From Chrysoporthe austroafricana (Eukaryota; Ascomycota; Sordariomycetes; Diaporthales; Cryphonectriaceae), in the NCBI GenBank assembly GCA_001051155.2, contig JYIP02000015.1:310001-374000 (forward strand): DNA of 64,000 nt, written 5' to 3'. Within the stretch, counting starts at the first letter, position 1; each line of letters starts with the position of its first letter. The position numbers and the translations under genes are program-made. The notes under the pieces were generated by a model. That model was not told where the DNA came from. It saw nothing but the letters and a program-made list of their open reading frames with translations, and searched no databases. Below are positions 1 through 10,777 of the stretch, one piece after another.

Positions 1-1
1 C

Positions 2-475
2 GAAGTATCGACTGCAGGACGGGACGTGAAGACTGCGATTGTGTTGCTCAAGGATGCCTTCGCAGAACTCACAACCCCTGTCCAAGCCCCCAACAGCACC
101 GAGATGGCCTCTGGCCTCCCCACCCTTTACCATGAACTTAGTGCCGCGCACATTCAGACGTACCTGGAGGTGTTGATGGGTTCTGGGGACATGAATGAGG
201 GCATTCACGTTGTCAAGTGGGTGCTCTCGTCGTGGGATATGGGTGAGGTGCTGCAGAACGCCCGCAATCCAGGCCATAAGCAGTGGGACATGCTCATGCA
301 GGCGTTTACGTGCTTCCGGGCGTTCGCGGACGAGAGCTTCGATGCAAAGACGGTCAGGTCGGTGGAGAGACGATTTGAGGAGCTGGCCGAGCGTGGCGGG
401 ACGTGGACGTGGCCCAGCGAGAAGGACGTGGAGGAGTACAGGAAATATAAGGACGCAAAGGACGAGATGATCTAG
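2..475 (+). CDS. 3' end of a gene of unknown function (partial at left edge)
   Basis: The frame is open from the first bases of the window and ends in a TAG at 473-475, so this is the C-terminal part (about 157 residues) of a longer protein whose start lies outside. There is no in-frame ATG near the left edge, which fits a truncated gene rather than a short one. The fragment is predominantly helical in character, with an amphipathic stretch around TYLEVLMGSGDMNEG and a charged tail (EYRKYKDAKDEMI). This resembles the end of a helical-repeat protein, such as a fungal mitochondrial pentatricopeptide protein, but no diagnostic motif is visible. The function is therefore left open. It is followed by about 1.3 kb without a gene before the methyltransferase. 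Confidence 0.6.
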   Translation, partial: EVSTAGRDVKTAIVLLKDAFAELTTPVQAPNSTEMASGLPTLYHELSAAHIQTYLEVLMGSGDMNEGIHVVKWVLSSWDMGEVLQNARNPGHKQWDMLMQAFTCFRAFADESFDAKTVRSVERRFEELAERGGTWTWPSEKDVEEYRKYKDAKDEMI

Positions 476-1773
476 ACAGGCGGTCGGCTGTCGCGTGGGC
501 GCAGGCTTGTTTTACTGACCATATAAGCAACGAGATACCCGATCTTTACCAGGTCTACTATGAGACATGAACACCTCTAACGGAGAGAGGTATACTGCTT
601 CTCCATGTTGCTTCTCATGGCCCGTCGTGACCGTTCCTGCAGGTGCGCGCCGGCTTATCACCGCGTCCGCCGTTGCTAGCCGAAAGCTTCCAATAAATCG
701 CCCCTCGGCTCCTTGCCCCTCACCCCTCTAACTTGACTTCTTCCCTCCTCCGTCTCTTGACCGCCTGTCTGCCTGCCTTGCCTGCCCACCTTACCTGCCC
801 GCCTGATATGGACACTTTTACGACGACCATTTCCGCAGGCGTGAAGATGCAGCATCAGCAGCTGGACAGCCAGTTGTGCTGTCGATGGCTTCAAGATCCG
901 AGGAGGGGGGCGGCGACAGCTGGCCCTGCCCCTCTGCCGGCCACAGGGGTTCTCAACACGGATTCCCCATTGGCCAATGCATCACTTGCTACACCAGGCC
1001 TGGCAACCAGACGCGTCCACAGCCGCCGTGTCGCGTCTCTGCGCATCCCCCCAACGCCCCTCCCTTGCCAACCAACTATACTCCAGCAATCTTGAGCACC
1101 TAGTCGCAAGACCTCACAATCCTTATATCAGGTATATATATGGTCGCATCTATCTTTGTCCTATTCTGGAGGGCTCTTTAGTCGGCCGGGTAGGCCAAAG
1201 AGCACCAGCCCAGCTCACACCACTGTGCCGCATTGCTTCCACTGCCACCTGCTGGCTGCCGGGCGTGCTTGGGTAGGTGAAATTCTTTGACTGCCTAGGT
1301 AGCTATCGGGAGGACTAGCAATGGCTGTCATTGTGCGTGGAAGGAACAATCACGCTGAGTACAGTGTTTCATAAGAGAAATTCCAGTATGAGATGATGAA
1401 CTGCAGCCTGGCTCCACACAACAAGGAACCTCAGCTGACGCCGACTATCTAGATCTAGGTCCAGACCTTGCTCTTGTCTCTCTGTTTCACCCTGTCGAGC
1501 AACTTCATCCGGCGTGGCTCCTTGCCTCAACACCTCCTCACCGTGGGGTAGGTGGGTGTATGGGCTCAACGGGGTAGCTTCTCAGCCCAGCTTTTATCAT
1601 ATTGCCGACCTCAAACTTTGTTGTTCCCAAAGTTCCTGCAACATACTTTCCTGCTTCAACTCTGCCGCTGTGCGTATGGCAGGCTTGCTTGCGACTTCGA
1701 CCTTTTGAACGCAAGATAAACCAAACGCTCATTTCCCAACACCTCATACCGACTTGCTAGGTCTTGCAGCATC
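476..1773. other. Intergenic: upstream region of the DNA methyltransferase gene
   Basis: About 1.3 kb without a convincing reading frame on either strand. Short frames here lack family features and mostly lack an ATG. TATA-like AT runs lie near 1125-1145. The segment from about 1640 to 1773 is likely the 5' leader of the gene that starts at 1774. Confidence 0.5.
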
Positions 1774-4700
1774 ATGGAGCCGTTGGAGCCATTGGAGCCG
1801 TTAGTTACAAGCGACTTGATACCAGATCTGGTAGACGTCGGCCTCACACGTGGTCGGCCAGCTGCTCAGGTCTACCAAGATGCTATTGCTGCCATCGATG
1901 AGGCAGCAGCGGAGGAAGACGGCCTCGATGGGACCTCGCAAGCAACTCTGGAGCCCCCAGGAAGGCCAGCATCTGATGCAGCCCTCCGAAGTGTCGTTGT
2001 CGACCTGCCGAGATCGACTCTCATCAGCCCGCGGTCCGTTTTCGAGCCCTTCGACCCTCCAGCCCCATGCAGGACGGAGGCGCAGGCGCTACAGAGCTTA
2101 CTGAGAGCCGACCCATCTCAGGCAGACGAGGACTTCATCCAATTCGAGCTCGAGGACTTCTCCTGCTACGTGGTGACCGAACGCTTTCCATTCGAGATGC
2201 GCGCACTGCACGACCATGCCACACGGACTGGCAAGGAGGCCTTCTACTTCGATGGGACGCTACGGATCGGGGACAACAAGTACTTTGTCCACGCAGTCGA
2301 GTTTGACCAGATTCCGCTGGGTAATTACGGTAAAAACCCCGAGACAGCAACTTATGAGCCCACCGTCGGCGACCAGATGTGGATACGATCCAAGCTCAAC
2401 GAGAAGAAGGAGATCTACTACCAGCTCAAGAAACCCGCCCTCGAGTACGCCAGGTTCCACGACGCCTTCTTATGGGTCGCCGACCTGGCGAAGCACATGT
2501 TTGATTTCTGTGAATATCTGTTGGAGAATGGCCGCGATGTCTCGATCCACAATTTCAAGGAGGAATTTGGCAGGTGGCTCCGAACCACTCACCAGAAGTC
2601 AGCGGTTTTCCTGAAATGGTACAGGCAGCGCAAAAGTGACGATTTCCGCCAGAGCATCGTTGCGAATGAGCCATTCCTGCGTAAAGAGATGCATGGTACA
2701 TTTGGGCCAGGAAAGTTCGGGCGGCTACACGTCTTTCGCGAGATTGCAAGTCCTTTCAGCTTCTACAAACGCGTGGGGCACCGTCCGAGTAAGGACAGAG
2801 GAATTCCAAAGACCATCGTCACCCCATACATATACAACTGCTTTTCGCACTTGCCATTGGGAGGTCTTCTGAAGCTGGTAGAGCCTTGTATTAGCGCCGA
2901 AGAGGCTATCAAGCTGTCTTGGCCCGAGAACAGGTCGAAAGAGCCAGCATTTGCTCGAAAGCCGTGGGTCTTCCTTAACCACAAGGCCTTGACCGACAGC
3001 ATCAAACCAGGCGACGTGATCTCCACGCCGCCAGATAAGGAAGGATCCGGCACATTGTGGATGACAGAGCATTGGGATAAGAAGTGGTACGGCCTCGTGC
3101 AGAAGGTCTACAATACAAGCAAGGGCTGGCGACGATTCGATGTGATCTGGCTTTACCAGCCCGAGGATACCCCCTGCTGCTCGATGAAGTACCCATGGCT
3201 TAACGAGCTGTTCCTTAGCGAACACTGCACGTGCAGTCAAATGGTGCAGTCGAAAGTTGGAGAGGACCAAGTCCTCAACGTCCACACGGTAGAGTGGTTC
3301 GGGGGCCCCGACACAGAGGCCGAATTTTTTGTCAGGCAGACTTATTACACCGCTGAACGGAGATTCGTCACCCTCGAAAAGGCTCATCTCCTATGTGATC
3401 ACGACAAGAAGCCGGTACCAGACTATGCAGCCGGGGAAACTGTACTTGTCTCGACTCCTGGCAGCCCTTTTCTCGAGCCGTACGAGCTGCTCGAGTATCT
3501 TAATAGGAACCGAACCGTCCGCCTGCGCCGACTCAGGAGGCGAAGGGAGTTCGGTGGCGATTGTGCGCCCAATGAGCTAGTCTATACTGACGAGGTCGTA
3601 CGCTTATCGGCTGACGGTATTGCCACAAGCTGCATCATACGCTTCTATTCGCCTGGCGAGCCGATACCCGCGCCATACAATCGTGGTGGGACGGGCAATG
3701 CCTTCTTCATCTCCTACCGACTGCTGCCAGACGGGAATCTTCAAGGCCTAGGCCGAGACCGACCTTACCTCCGCCAAGGGTTCGATCCAAAACAGGCTGA
3801 CAAGAAGCTCCAAGCCTTAGACCTCTTCTGTGGCTGTGGAAATTTTGGTCGTGGCCTTGAGGACGGCGGTGCTGTTGAGGCAAAGTGGGCAAATGATATC
3901 TGGGAGACGGCTATCCATACGTATATGGCCAATACGAAGCATCCAGATTCTGTTGAGCCCTTTCTCGGATCCATAGACGATCTGCTTCTCCACGGTATGG
4001 AAGGCACATTTAGCGCTCGTGTTCCGCGACCCGGACAGGTGCACGTTATCAGCGGTGGGAGTCCTTGCCCGGGTTTTTCGCTCTTATCCCGTGACAAGAC
4101 GACAGTCGCGCAGATGAAGAATCGCTCCCTGGTGGCTTCTTTCGCGTCTTGCGTCGATTTCTGGCGACCACGGTGGGGGCTTCTGGAGAATGTCAGGACG
4201 ATCGTGCAGAGTAAGAAGAATCGCACAGAGGACTTCTTCTCTCAACTCATCTGCGCGCTGGTCGGCATGGGCTATCAGTGCCAGATCATCCTCGGTGAGG
4301 CCTGGTCTTATGGCTGTCCACAGAAGCGCGTCCGCGCATTCCTCTACTTCGCAGCCCCTGGTGTCAACCTTCCCAAGCCGCCATACCCGTCGCATTCGAC
4401 CCCCAGAGGTGACGGCGTCGGAAGCGGCCGCCTGGGCCAGATGACCAACGGCGAGCCGTACGTAGAGCGCCTTGACAGGCCCACCGCCTTCAAGTACATT
4501 ACGGCCGGCGAGGCTACCGCCGATCTGCCCGACATCTTTGACGCCAAGCCGGATACATGCGTCTCGTTCCCGGACCACCGGCTGTCCCTTACCATATCGT
4601 CGGGCGACCAGCGTAACCGCCTCAAGCTCGGCACGGTCAAGAACAGGCGGACGCAGGTCCTCAACATCCCGAACAGGCCCTACGGGATGAACTTCGCCAA

Positions 4701-5388
4701 GGCGTACTACGAGAAGAAGACGCCCGAGGGCGACCCGGACATGTTCGAGCACGAGCGCGACGCGTACCCGTCCGCTCCGTCGTACCGGACCAAGGAGATC
4801 TCGCGGGGCTGGGGCCATGCGCACCCGGGTGCCCTCTTCAGCACGATCACGACGTTCTGCCACATGACGGACGCCCGCGTGGGCGGCAACCTCATCCACT
4901 GGGACCAGCCGCGGCCGCTCACGGTCATGGAGGTCCGCAGGGCGCAGAGCGTGCCCGACGACGAGGTGCTCCTGGGCACCCCGAACGACCAGTGGGAGAT
5001 GGTGGGCAACGGCGTCGCGAGGGGCATCAGCACGGCGCTGGGGCTGGTGCTGAGGGAGGCTGCCGTGGGGACGCTCTATGAGCACGGCGGTGAGCTCCCC
5101 GACCTTGGTGTCGCTGTGAAGGACGAGGGGGACCGCGGTGTCGGCAGCTCCCGGGGCAGATCGCGTACTCCTGGTCTCGACACCGCGTCCACATCGGTCA
5201 CCGGCCGCTTCGCCTCCACGCCTACGACTAGCGTCACCGACGTGACTGACGATGTGACCCCAAACGGCAAGCACCTTTTGTCGAGGATGGTCGCCGACGA
5301 GCGGCTGTCATTCAAGAGGCACCGTGCGGAGTACCAGACCCACGAGGAGGAGTACAGATTCGCCGCAAGAGACCCGAGCAGTGACTAG
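1774..5388 (+). CDS. dim-2: DIM-2 like cytosine-5 DNA methyltransferase
   Basis: The product transfers a methyl group from S-adenosylmethionine to cytosine C5 in nuclear DNA. In Neurospora, DIM-2 performs all known cytosine methylation and acts at H3K9me3/HP1-marked, RIP-mutated repeats. It is a single exon of 1204 residues. Two BAH-like segments lie at about residues 395-545 and 550-640. The catalytic domain follows with motifs in order: motif I (LDLFCGCGNFGRG, about 682-694), motif IV GGSPCPGFS with catalytic Cys765, motif VI ENV at 805-807, motif VIII CPQKRVRAF, and motif X VGNGVARGIS at about 1077-1086. The PCPG form of motif IV, instead of the usual PCQG, is a DIM-2 subfamily trait as I recall it. 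The first ATG at 1774 is the only sensible start. The C-terminus after motif X is Ser/Thr- and Arg-rich and probably disordered. Neurospora DIM-2 is longer (about 1450 residues), so the N-terminus is shorter here. No frameshift or lost catalytic residue is seen. Confidence 0.9.
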   Translation: MEPLEPLEPLVTSDLIPDLVDVGLTRGRPAAQVYQDAIAAIDEAAAEEDGLDGTSQATLEPPGRPASDAALRSVVVDLPRSTLISPRSVFEPFDPPAPCRTEAQALQSLLRADPSQADEDFIQFELEDFSCYVVTERFPFEMRALHDHATRTGKEAFYFDGTLRIGDNKYFVHAVEFDQIPLGNYGKNPETATYEPTVGDQMWIRSKLNEKKEIYYQLKKPALEYARFHDAFLWVADLAKHMFDFCEYLLENGRDVSIHNFKEEFGRWLRTTHQKSAVFLKWYRQRKSDDFRQSIVANEPFLRKEMHGTFGPGKFGRLHVFREIASPFSFYKRVGHRPSKDRGIPKTIVTPYIYNCFSHLPLGGLLKLVEPCISAEEAIKLSWPENRSKEPAFARKPWVFLNHKALTDSIKPGDVISTPPDKEGSGTLWMTEHWDKKWYGLVQKVYNTSKGWRRFDVIWLYQPEDTPCCSMKYPWLNELFLSEHCTCSQMVQSKVGEDQVLNVHTVEWFGGPDTEAEFFVRQTYYTAERRFVTLEKAHLLCDHDKKPVPDYAAGETVLVSTPGSPFLEPYELLEYLNRNRTVRLRRLRRRREFGGDCAPNELVYTDEVVRLSADGIATSCIIRFYSPGEPIPAPYNRGGTGNAFFISYRLLPDGNLQGLGRDRPYLRQGFDPKQADKKLQALDLFCGCGNFGRGLEDGGAVEAKWANDIWETAIHTYMANTKHPDSVEPFLGSIDDLLLHGMEGTFSARVPRPGQVHVISGGSPCPGFSLLSRDKTTVAQMKNRSLVASFASCVDFWRPRWGLLENVRTIVQSKKNRTEDFFSQLICALVGMGYQCQIILGEAWSYGCPQKRVRAFLYFAAPGVNLPKPPYPSHSTPRGDGVGSGRLGQMTNGEPYVERLDRPTAFKYITAGEATADLPDIFDAKPDTCVSFPDHRLSLTISSGDQRNRLKLGTVKNRRTQVLNIPNRPYGMNFAKAYYEKKTPEGDPDMFEHERDAYPSAPSYRTKEISRGWGHAHPGALFSTITTFCHMTDARVGGNLIHWDQPRPLTVMEVRRAQSVPDDEVLLGTPNDQWEMVGNGVARGISTALGLVLREAAVGTLYEHGGELPDLGVAVKDEGDRGVGSSRGRSRTPGLDTASTSVTGRFASTPTTSVTDVTDDVTPNGKHLLSRMVADERLSFKRHRAEYQTHEEEYRFAARDPSSD

Positions 5389-5903
5389 CTTCACGATGCG
5401 CCTCGAACCTGTCACCAGCGCTGCGATAAGGAGGTTGTCGTCGGTGTTGTATGTAAACGATTGGTATTAGCCGGTATGCAAAAGGAGGCGGTGAGGTTGA
5501 GCATCAAAGCCTCTCCGCTGGCGTTGTCGGGAATGCATGGGTTGCAAATTTCAGGGACACATTGCATCGCATTGCATGGAGCAATGGGGCCTTTTGTATT
5601 GTGCGCGTGTTGATCCTCCTTCATAGACTTTGCGCGGAGCTTGGAGGGCGCATGAGCTTCCTGACCTTTGGAGTTCGCTGGTGCGAAATGATGACATGTT
5701 TGCAAGGTTACGTCTAGCAATAGCAAGGTCAAGCTCCGTAAGATATGCATTAAGATTACTGTATTGAGTTGTACTATCCAAGATTATCTATCTGGGCTAT
5801 GTATGTGCATGTTCCAATATCCGTGGGAATATCCTTTCGCGCATTCAATCTATAGGCATCGCTATCATTCGAACCCCACCGCATCCCGGAAACCGTACCC
5901 GCC
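5389..5903. other. Intergenic between convergent genes
   Basis: About 515 bp separating the stop codons of the methyltransferase (+) and the Ser/Thr-rich protein (-). It presumably holds both 3' UTRs. No coding signal is supported. Confidence 0.5.
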
Positions 5904-8048
5904 TCATAAGATCCCGCCCGCGACCGTCACGGTGGTCGTGGCGAGGCCGACGGTCACCGTCTCCTTCTCGAGCAGCGTCGAGACGACCGTCACCGTCAGG
6001 AAGATGCTCGTCGTGATCCCGCTAACGCCCGTGCTCGTGGACGTGTCCCCGGTCTGCGCCACGTTGCCGTTGCCGATGGTGGTGGAGGTCGGGGCGGGGC
6101 TCGCCGTGGAGGCGGCGGCGGAGGAGGTGGCGGCGGGGCCGCCGTTGTTGTGGTCCTGCGTCACGGGGACCACGGCGAAGGGCGCCGCAACCGCGGCCGA
6201 GGAGGCGTCGGCGGACGAGGTGGTGGAGAGGGCGGACGAGGTAGTGTGGTCCTCGTGCGCGTGTTGTTGGGTGGTGGTACTGGTGAGCGTGGGCTCGGCG
6301 AGAGACTCGGTCGTGGTCGTGGCGTCGGCGGTGGTCTGCTCGCGCTGGGTGGACTCGGCTGATGTTGTTGGCTCGGACGCCGGGGACGTCGAGCTGCTCT
6401 CGACGACCCGGAAGGTTGAGCTGGAGCTGGAGCTGAAGCTGGAGCTGGAGCTGGAGCTGGTCGAGGGCGTCGAGGTGACGTAGACCGTGGACGAGGGGAC
6501 AGTGATGGTCGTGACGCCGACGTCGTTCAGGCTTACCGAGGAGGAAGAAGACGACGCCGCTGACGATGATGACCTAGTCTCGGACGAGCGCGAGGTGGAC
6601 CGGCTGGTGCTCGAGCTCGGCTGAGCGGTGACGACGGCCGTCGACGACGGGACGGTGACCGTCACGACGCCAGCTTGCCCGGCTCTCGAGGTTGACGACG
6701 ACGTTGAGGCCTCACTGGAGCGAGCGGTCTCCGAGCTCGCAGAGGAGCTGCTGGCCTTCTCCGTCGCCGTCACCTTGGCCGCAGCCTGGCTCGAGCTGAT
6801 GGTGCTAAGCGTCGAAGATGAGCTAATCGCCGAGGACTCGCTGGTTGTCGCCGAACTCGGCTGGACAGTGACGAGGGCTGTTGACGACGGCACGGTAGCT
6901 GTCACGGCGCTCGCGCCCCGGGCGTCCGAGATTGATGACGCCGAGGTCTCGCTAGACCGTGCGCTCTCCGAGCTCGCAGACGACAAGCCGCCAAACTTCC
7001 CGGTCGCCGTAGGGCTCGGCGTAGTGCTTTCGGCGAGGGTGGTCTGATGCTCCGAGGAGGTGCCGGTCGTCCCCGCCGGGGCGGTGGAGGCCGCAACCTC
7101 CGTGGCTGCGTCGGCTGCGGAGGTCGAGACCGTCTGGGAGGAGACGGTCTGGGAGGTCTCGCTGTGGGCGCTCGATGTCGAGGACTGCCCTTGGGCGGCC
7201 TGGGACGTGCTGGCGGCGGCGCTCTGAGAGACGGACGAGGTCCTAGAGGGCCCCACGGCGCTCGCTGAGGAGTTCGCCGAGGAGGCCTGAGACCTGATCG
7301 GTGTGACGGTCAAGGCCGTCGACGACGAAGCAGGAAGCTCCGTCGACGTTGTCTCGGAGGAGATGGGGACGGTGGCACTAGGGGTGCCCTCTGACAGCGT
7401 TGAGCTCAGCTGCAGCCCGTTGCCGCCGAGTAGGGCCGAGGAGCTCGCGGAGGCCTTGCTCGAGACAGTCTGGGAGCCTGTTGCCGCTGCAGAGGACTGT
7501 GTTGAAGAGGCGGGAGGAGTGAAGGTGATGACGGTGGTCTGCGAACCGGCCGTCTGCGCGCCTCCGCTGCCGCCACCACTGGTGGGGCTCGCCTGCCCGG
7601 TCGTCTCGGCCTGAGAAGCAGACGTCGACGCAGAGGCCCCCGAGGCTCCCGCCGCGGACGTCATGCCGGCCTCCGGCGCCTGGGAGGTCCCGGACGACAC
7701 TGCTGCCGGTGAAGCTGAGGCGCGGTGTGTTGCGGACTGCTGCACGGGGACGACCTCCAGCGTTCCCGAGGAGGACGTCTGCGGGTCGGAGGTCTGGGAA
7801 GCGCGCACCTGGTCTCCAGCACCGAGCAGGCTGGCACTCTGGGCGGACGCCGACGCCGAGGCGGCCTCGGAGAGGGACGACGCCGACGAGGCGCCCGTCA
7901 CCGGGGCGACGGAGCTGGTGTTGGTGTACTGTATCCCTTCCTGCCGTCCGCGTACGCCTCCCGCGTGGTAGCGAGGGCCCTTCTTCAGAGGACCAGCCTC
8001 GACTGCTGATAACAGAAGAAACTCGAATAGGAAATACCTGATCTGCAT
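5904..8048 (-). CDS. Ser/Thr-rich secreted mucin-like or cell-wall protein
   Basis: 714 residues starting at the ATG at 8046-8048, chosen because it opens directly into a signal peptide (MQIRYFLFEFLLLSAVEAG). An upstream in-frame extension is Lys-rich and lies in 5' leader-like sequence. After a short basic segment, almost the whole protein is Ser, Thr, Ala and Val. This is the composition of heavily O-glycosylated fungal wall or adhesin proteins. A motif of the form T-V-P-S-S-T-x-x-V-T-x-x-P-S recurs three times in the second half (DNA near 6475-6505, 6630-6665 and 6870-6905), separated by Ser-rich linkers. The C-terminus (TTVTVAGGIL) ends in small and hydrophobic residues but does not form a clear GPI signal. 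No enzymatic domain is visible. Function is unknown and location is inferred to be secreted or wall-bound. Confidence 0.75.
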   Translation of the reverse strand: MQIRYFLFEFLLLSAVEAGPLKKGPRYHAGGVRGRQEGIQYTNTSSVAPVTGASSASSLSEAASASASAQSASLLGAGDQVRASQTSDPQTSSSGTLEVVPVQQSATHRASASPAAVSSGTSQAPEAGMTSAAGASGASASTSASQAETTGQASPTSGGGSGGAQTAGSQTTVITFTPPASSTQSSAAATGSQTVSSKASASSSALLGGNGLQLSSTLSEGTPSATVPISSETTSTELPASSSTALTVTPIRSQASSANSSASAVGPSRTSSVSQSAAASTSQAAQGQSSTSSAHSETSQTVSSQTVSTSAADAATEVAASTAPAGTTGTSSEHQTTLAESTTPSPTATGKFGGLSSASSESARSSETSASSISDARGASAVTATVPSSTALVTVQPSSATTSESSAISSSSTLSTISSSQAAAKVTATEKASSSSASSETARSSEASTSSSTSRAGQAGVVTVTVPSSTAVVTAQPSSSTSRSTSRSSETRSSSSAASSSSSSVSLNDVGVTTITVPSSTVYVTSTPSTSSSSSSSFSSSSSSTFRVVESSSTSPASEPTTSAESTQREQTTADATTTTESLAEPTLTSTTTQQHAHEDHTTSSALSTTSSADASSAAVAAPFAVVPVTQDHNNGGPAATSSAAASTASPAPTSTTIGNGNVAQTGDTSTSTGVSGITTSIFLTVTVVSTLLEKETVTVGLATTTVTVAGGIL

Positions 8049-10777
8049 GGTTTGTTTTGTTTTAGTTCTGTTTTGGTTTTTGGTTTTTGGTTTTTTTTTG
8101 GTTCTCAACGAGTGAAACAAAGAAGTGTAAAGAATGTCTGAGGGGCGTGTGAAGATCGAGACGTATCAGACGCGCTCGTCTGGGAGCGGAGGGAGAAGAC
8201 AGAAGCGCGGAGCTCGAGTATGAAAGAGAGGGGACAAGGGCCACGCAGTGGCAGCACCCAGGTCACAGAGATGTGTGTGATAGGTGTGAATTAGACAAGA
8301 GAACGATGGCCCTACATAGGCGCCGCGAGGTGACAGAAGCGAAGGTAAGGATTGGTAGACTGCGTTGTGTACTGGAGGAAGAAGGAAAGGAAGATGAGAT
8401 CAGAATGCAATGCAAGTGACTGAAGATTATGATGTCGTAGTGGTCGTAGTAGTAGTAGGAGCAGCATCCAGACCCGGCTCGACCTGGAGCATACCTGATG
8501 TCTTTTGTAAGCATGCTCGATCTCGATACGAGGCGAGATCGAGCAGGGCCACGATGTCGTAGCCAGCCTCCCGGAAGCGCGATCCGGTTCTAGACCGCCG
8601 GGGCATGAGTCCATCACGAGCCGCAGCAGCAGGATAAAATGAGGCCGCAGAGGCAGGCCAGCGGGGCGGCAGCGTCGAGGCCCAATGCCCTGCGTGCGAG
8701 CCAGATATAGCAGCCCAGATGGCGCGGGAGGACGTGAGGTGTTCTCGCTAGGTGGGCCTCGAGGCACCGGGGGGCAGCAAGGTCCGGGGATGGCAGCCGG
8801 GCCAAGCAGAGATCTCAGCGAGGGCCCCCGCCAGGCTAAGCGCCGGGCCAGCGCAGCGCGCATGAGCGAGGCTTGCCGCGCCGTTCGTGAGGCTTCGGGG
8901 GAGGGGGACGGGGAGGGTCGACGTAGAGATGGCTTCGCTCGCCGGCGCAGGAAGACAGACAGACGCGCGCGAAGCAAGCCTGTGAGTGGGCGGTGGCCCC
9001 CCCTGGCACGCGGCTGGCGGCCAGGGGTCTGGTGCCAATCGATCGGGGCTCGCTTGGCGGACCTGACGCGGGAGCGCTATGCAGGGTGCCAGCGGCGCCC
9101 CGCACCCCCTGTTCGCCCTGCCGTTCTGGGCCTTTCTGGGCCCTGGGCCCTGCAAGCTCAGTGGGCGTGTCGGGGGCGGCTGCGCTGGAAAAGTCTTAAG
9201 ATCAAGCCTCCCCATTTCGAGGGGCCCCGTGGTCCGACCTCACCAAACTTCCTCGAGGCCTGAATATCGACCCAGACGCCTTCGTTGGCCCGTCCGCCTT
9301 CTCCTCCCGCACCGCCCCCCCACACGTGTCCGTGTGATCAGTGTGAGGACCACACCACATGCCTGTCTTTCAGCATTTTTACCTCGAGTTTCTGGCGTGA
9401 CCTGGGCGCGATCGTTCTAGATTGGAGCCCCCACCCCTCCCACCAGCCGAGACTGTATCGTCGGGAAAATGCCTTCATCCCAGACGGACGGATAGGACAG
9501 GGGAGGCCTCCATGGCCAGGCTTACCAGGACACCTATCTGTCGAGCTCTGCAAGCCTCAAGAAGCCAGTGTCACCGACGTCTTCGATGATCTATGTTAGG
9601 ATGGGTCCTTGACAGGCACACGGCCTACCGTCGGGTTCCTGCTCAGTCTCGACGTCTACCTTGGGACCAAGGAAGGTCGAGGCTTGGCCGCCACGCTATC
9701 GACCTATGCGTCCTCGTACAGGGGTTTTTGGTCTTTGTGTTCCTCTACACGAGGGTGGTACCCTTCTGCCCTCTTAATTCCTTATGACCGCCCTCAGAGA
9801 TGACCGAGCACAGGCATAGCATCGGCCTCCACGAGAGCATCCGGGATGTTGCTCGATCCACATGACAGCGGGGGCGGGGCGACCGATTCCTCCGACGGTT
9901 CCTAGATGGTAGCGACGATCTTGCAGGTAGAGGCCCCGCCGCAGCGGCCTTGGGAGAGACAGGCACTCATCGCCAGGCCGCGGGATCTCGTCACGGAAGA
10001 AGCGGGTCAGTAGACGGGAATGCCCCCTGCAGACGTGATCTGGTGGTCGACTTGAGAGTAGGCGTCCGTAGAGTCCCGCGCAGGTAGGCCTGAGGACGCG
10101 TATGCCCCCGCGCCGCAGCATCTACTGGGTGACGCTCCCCCGCCCAGAGTGTGATCCGTAGAGACGTGCAGGACCAGATAAGTGAATGGCCTATGAAGGC
10201 ACATCCGGAGGGATGGTTGCGTGAGAGCATAGAAACCGCCCCCATTGCAGTACGTATGGAAGGAGGACGGCGCCCTTTGACCGTCCCGCAGCCGCTCAGG
10301 CATCGCTTGTCGGGCCTGTAGCCAGCCATCAGGCTGCCCTGGAGGGTGAGCCGTCTGCCGTCTCACAGCATGAGATCTGCCAGCCACCCCGAGGGGGCGC
10401 TCTTCGTGATCCCACCGCAGCGGCGCCGGCTCGAGGGTGGACGAAGGTCTGGTGAGGTCAGTGATTACATAAGTGGCTATGTGTCCCGAAGAGGCCTAGC
10501 GCGCACCACTAGCGCGGTTCTACCTTTTCGCACCCGGCAGGACCAGACAAGTGACAGAGTTGAAAGGTCTCCGTTTCTCCCTTGGAAACTGCCCAGGCAA
10601 AGAACCCCCCCCCCATCCCCCCATCGCGCGAGGCCAACGCGACGAGCACGTCGCGACAAACCACCTTCCCGTCACATCTCGATAGCCATCCGGCCACCCT
10701 CCTCGTCCGCCCCAATCCGCCCCGTGCAGCCTCGATCTCCTCTCCGCTGCATCCCCCCATCCCGACGGGCTGTCCCA
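8049..10777. other. Long intergenic region, no gene supported
   Basis: About 2.7 kb. The first 100 bp contain a T/G-rich tract (8050-8100), the complementary face of an A-rich leader for the minus-strand gene. The rest is GC-rich, and its many overlapping short frames in all phases reflect low stop-codon density rather than coding. The 3' part (about 10600-10777) is probably the 5' leader of the next gene. Confidence 0.5.

Noticed and set aside
4084..5274. A 396-codon minus-strand frame opposite the methyltransferase
   Set aside because: It overlaps methyltransferase motifs VI to X on the other strand and has low-complexity Arg/Val-rich translation. It is antisense shadow.
8685..9263. A 192-codon plus-strand frame in GC-rich DNA
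   Set aside because: Several overlapping frames on both strands are open here simultaneously, which is the signature of low stop density. None has a domain.
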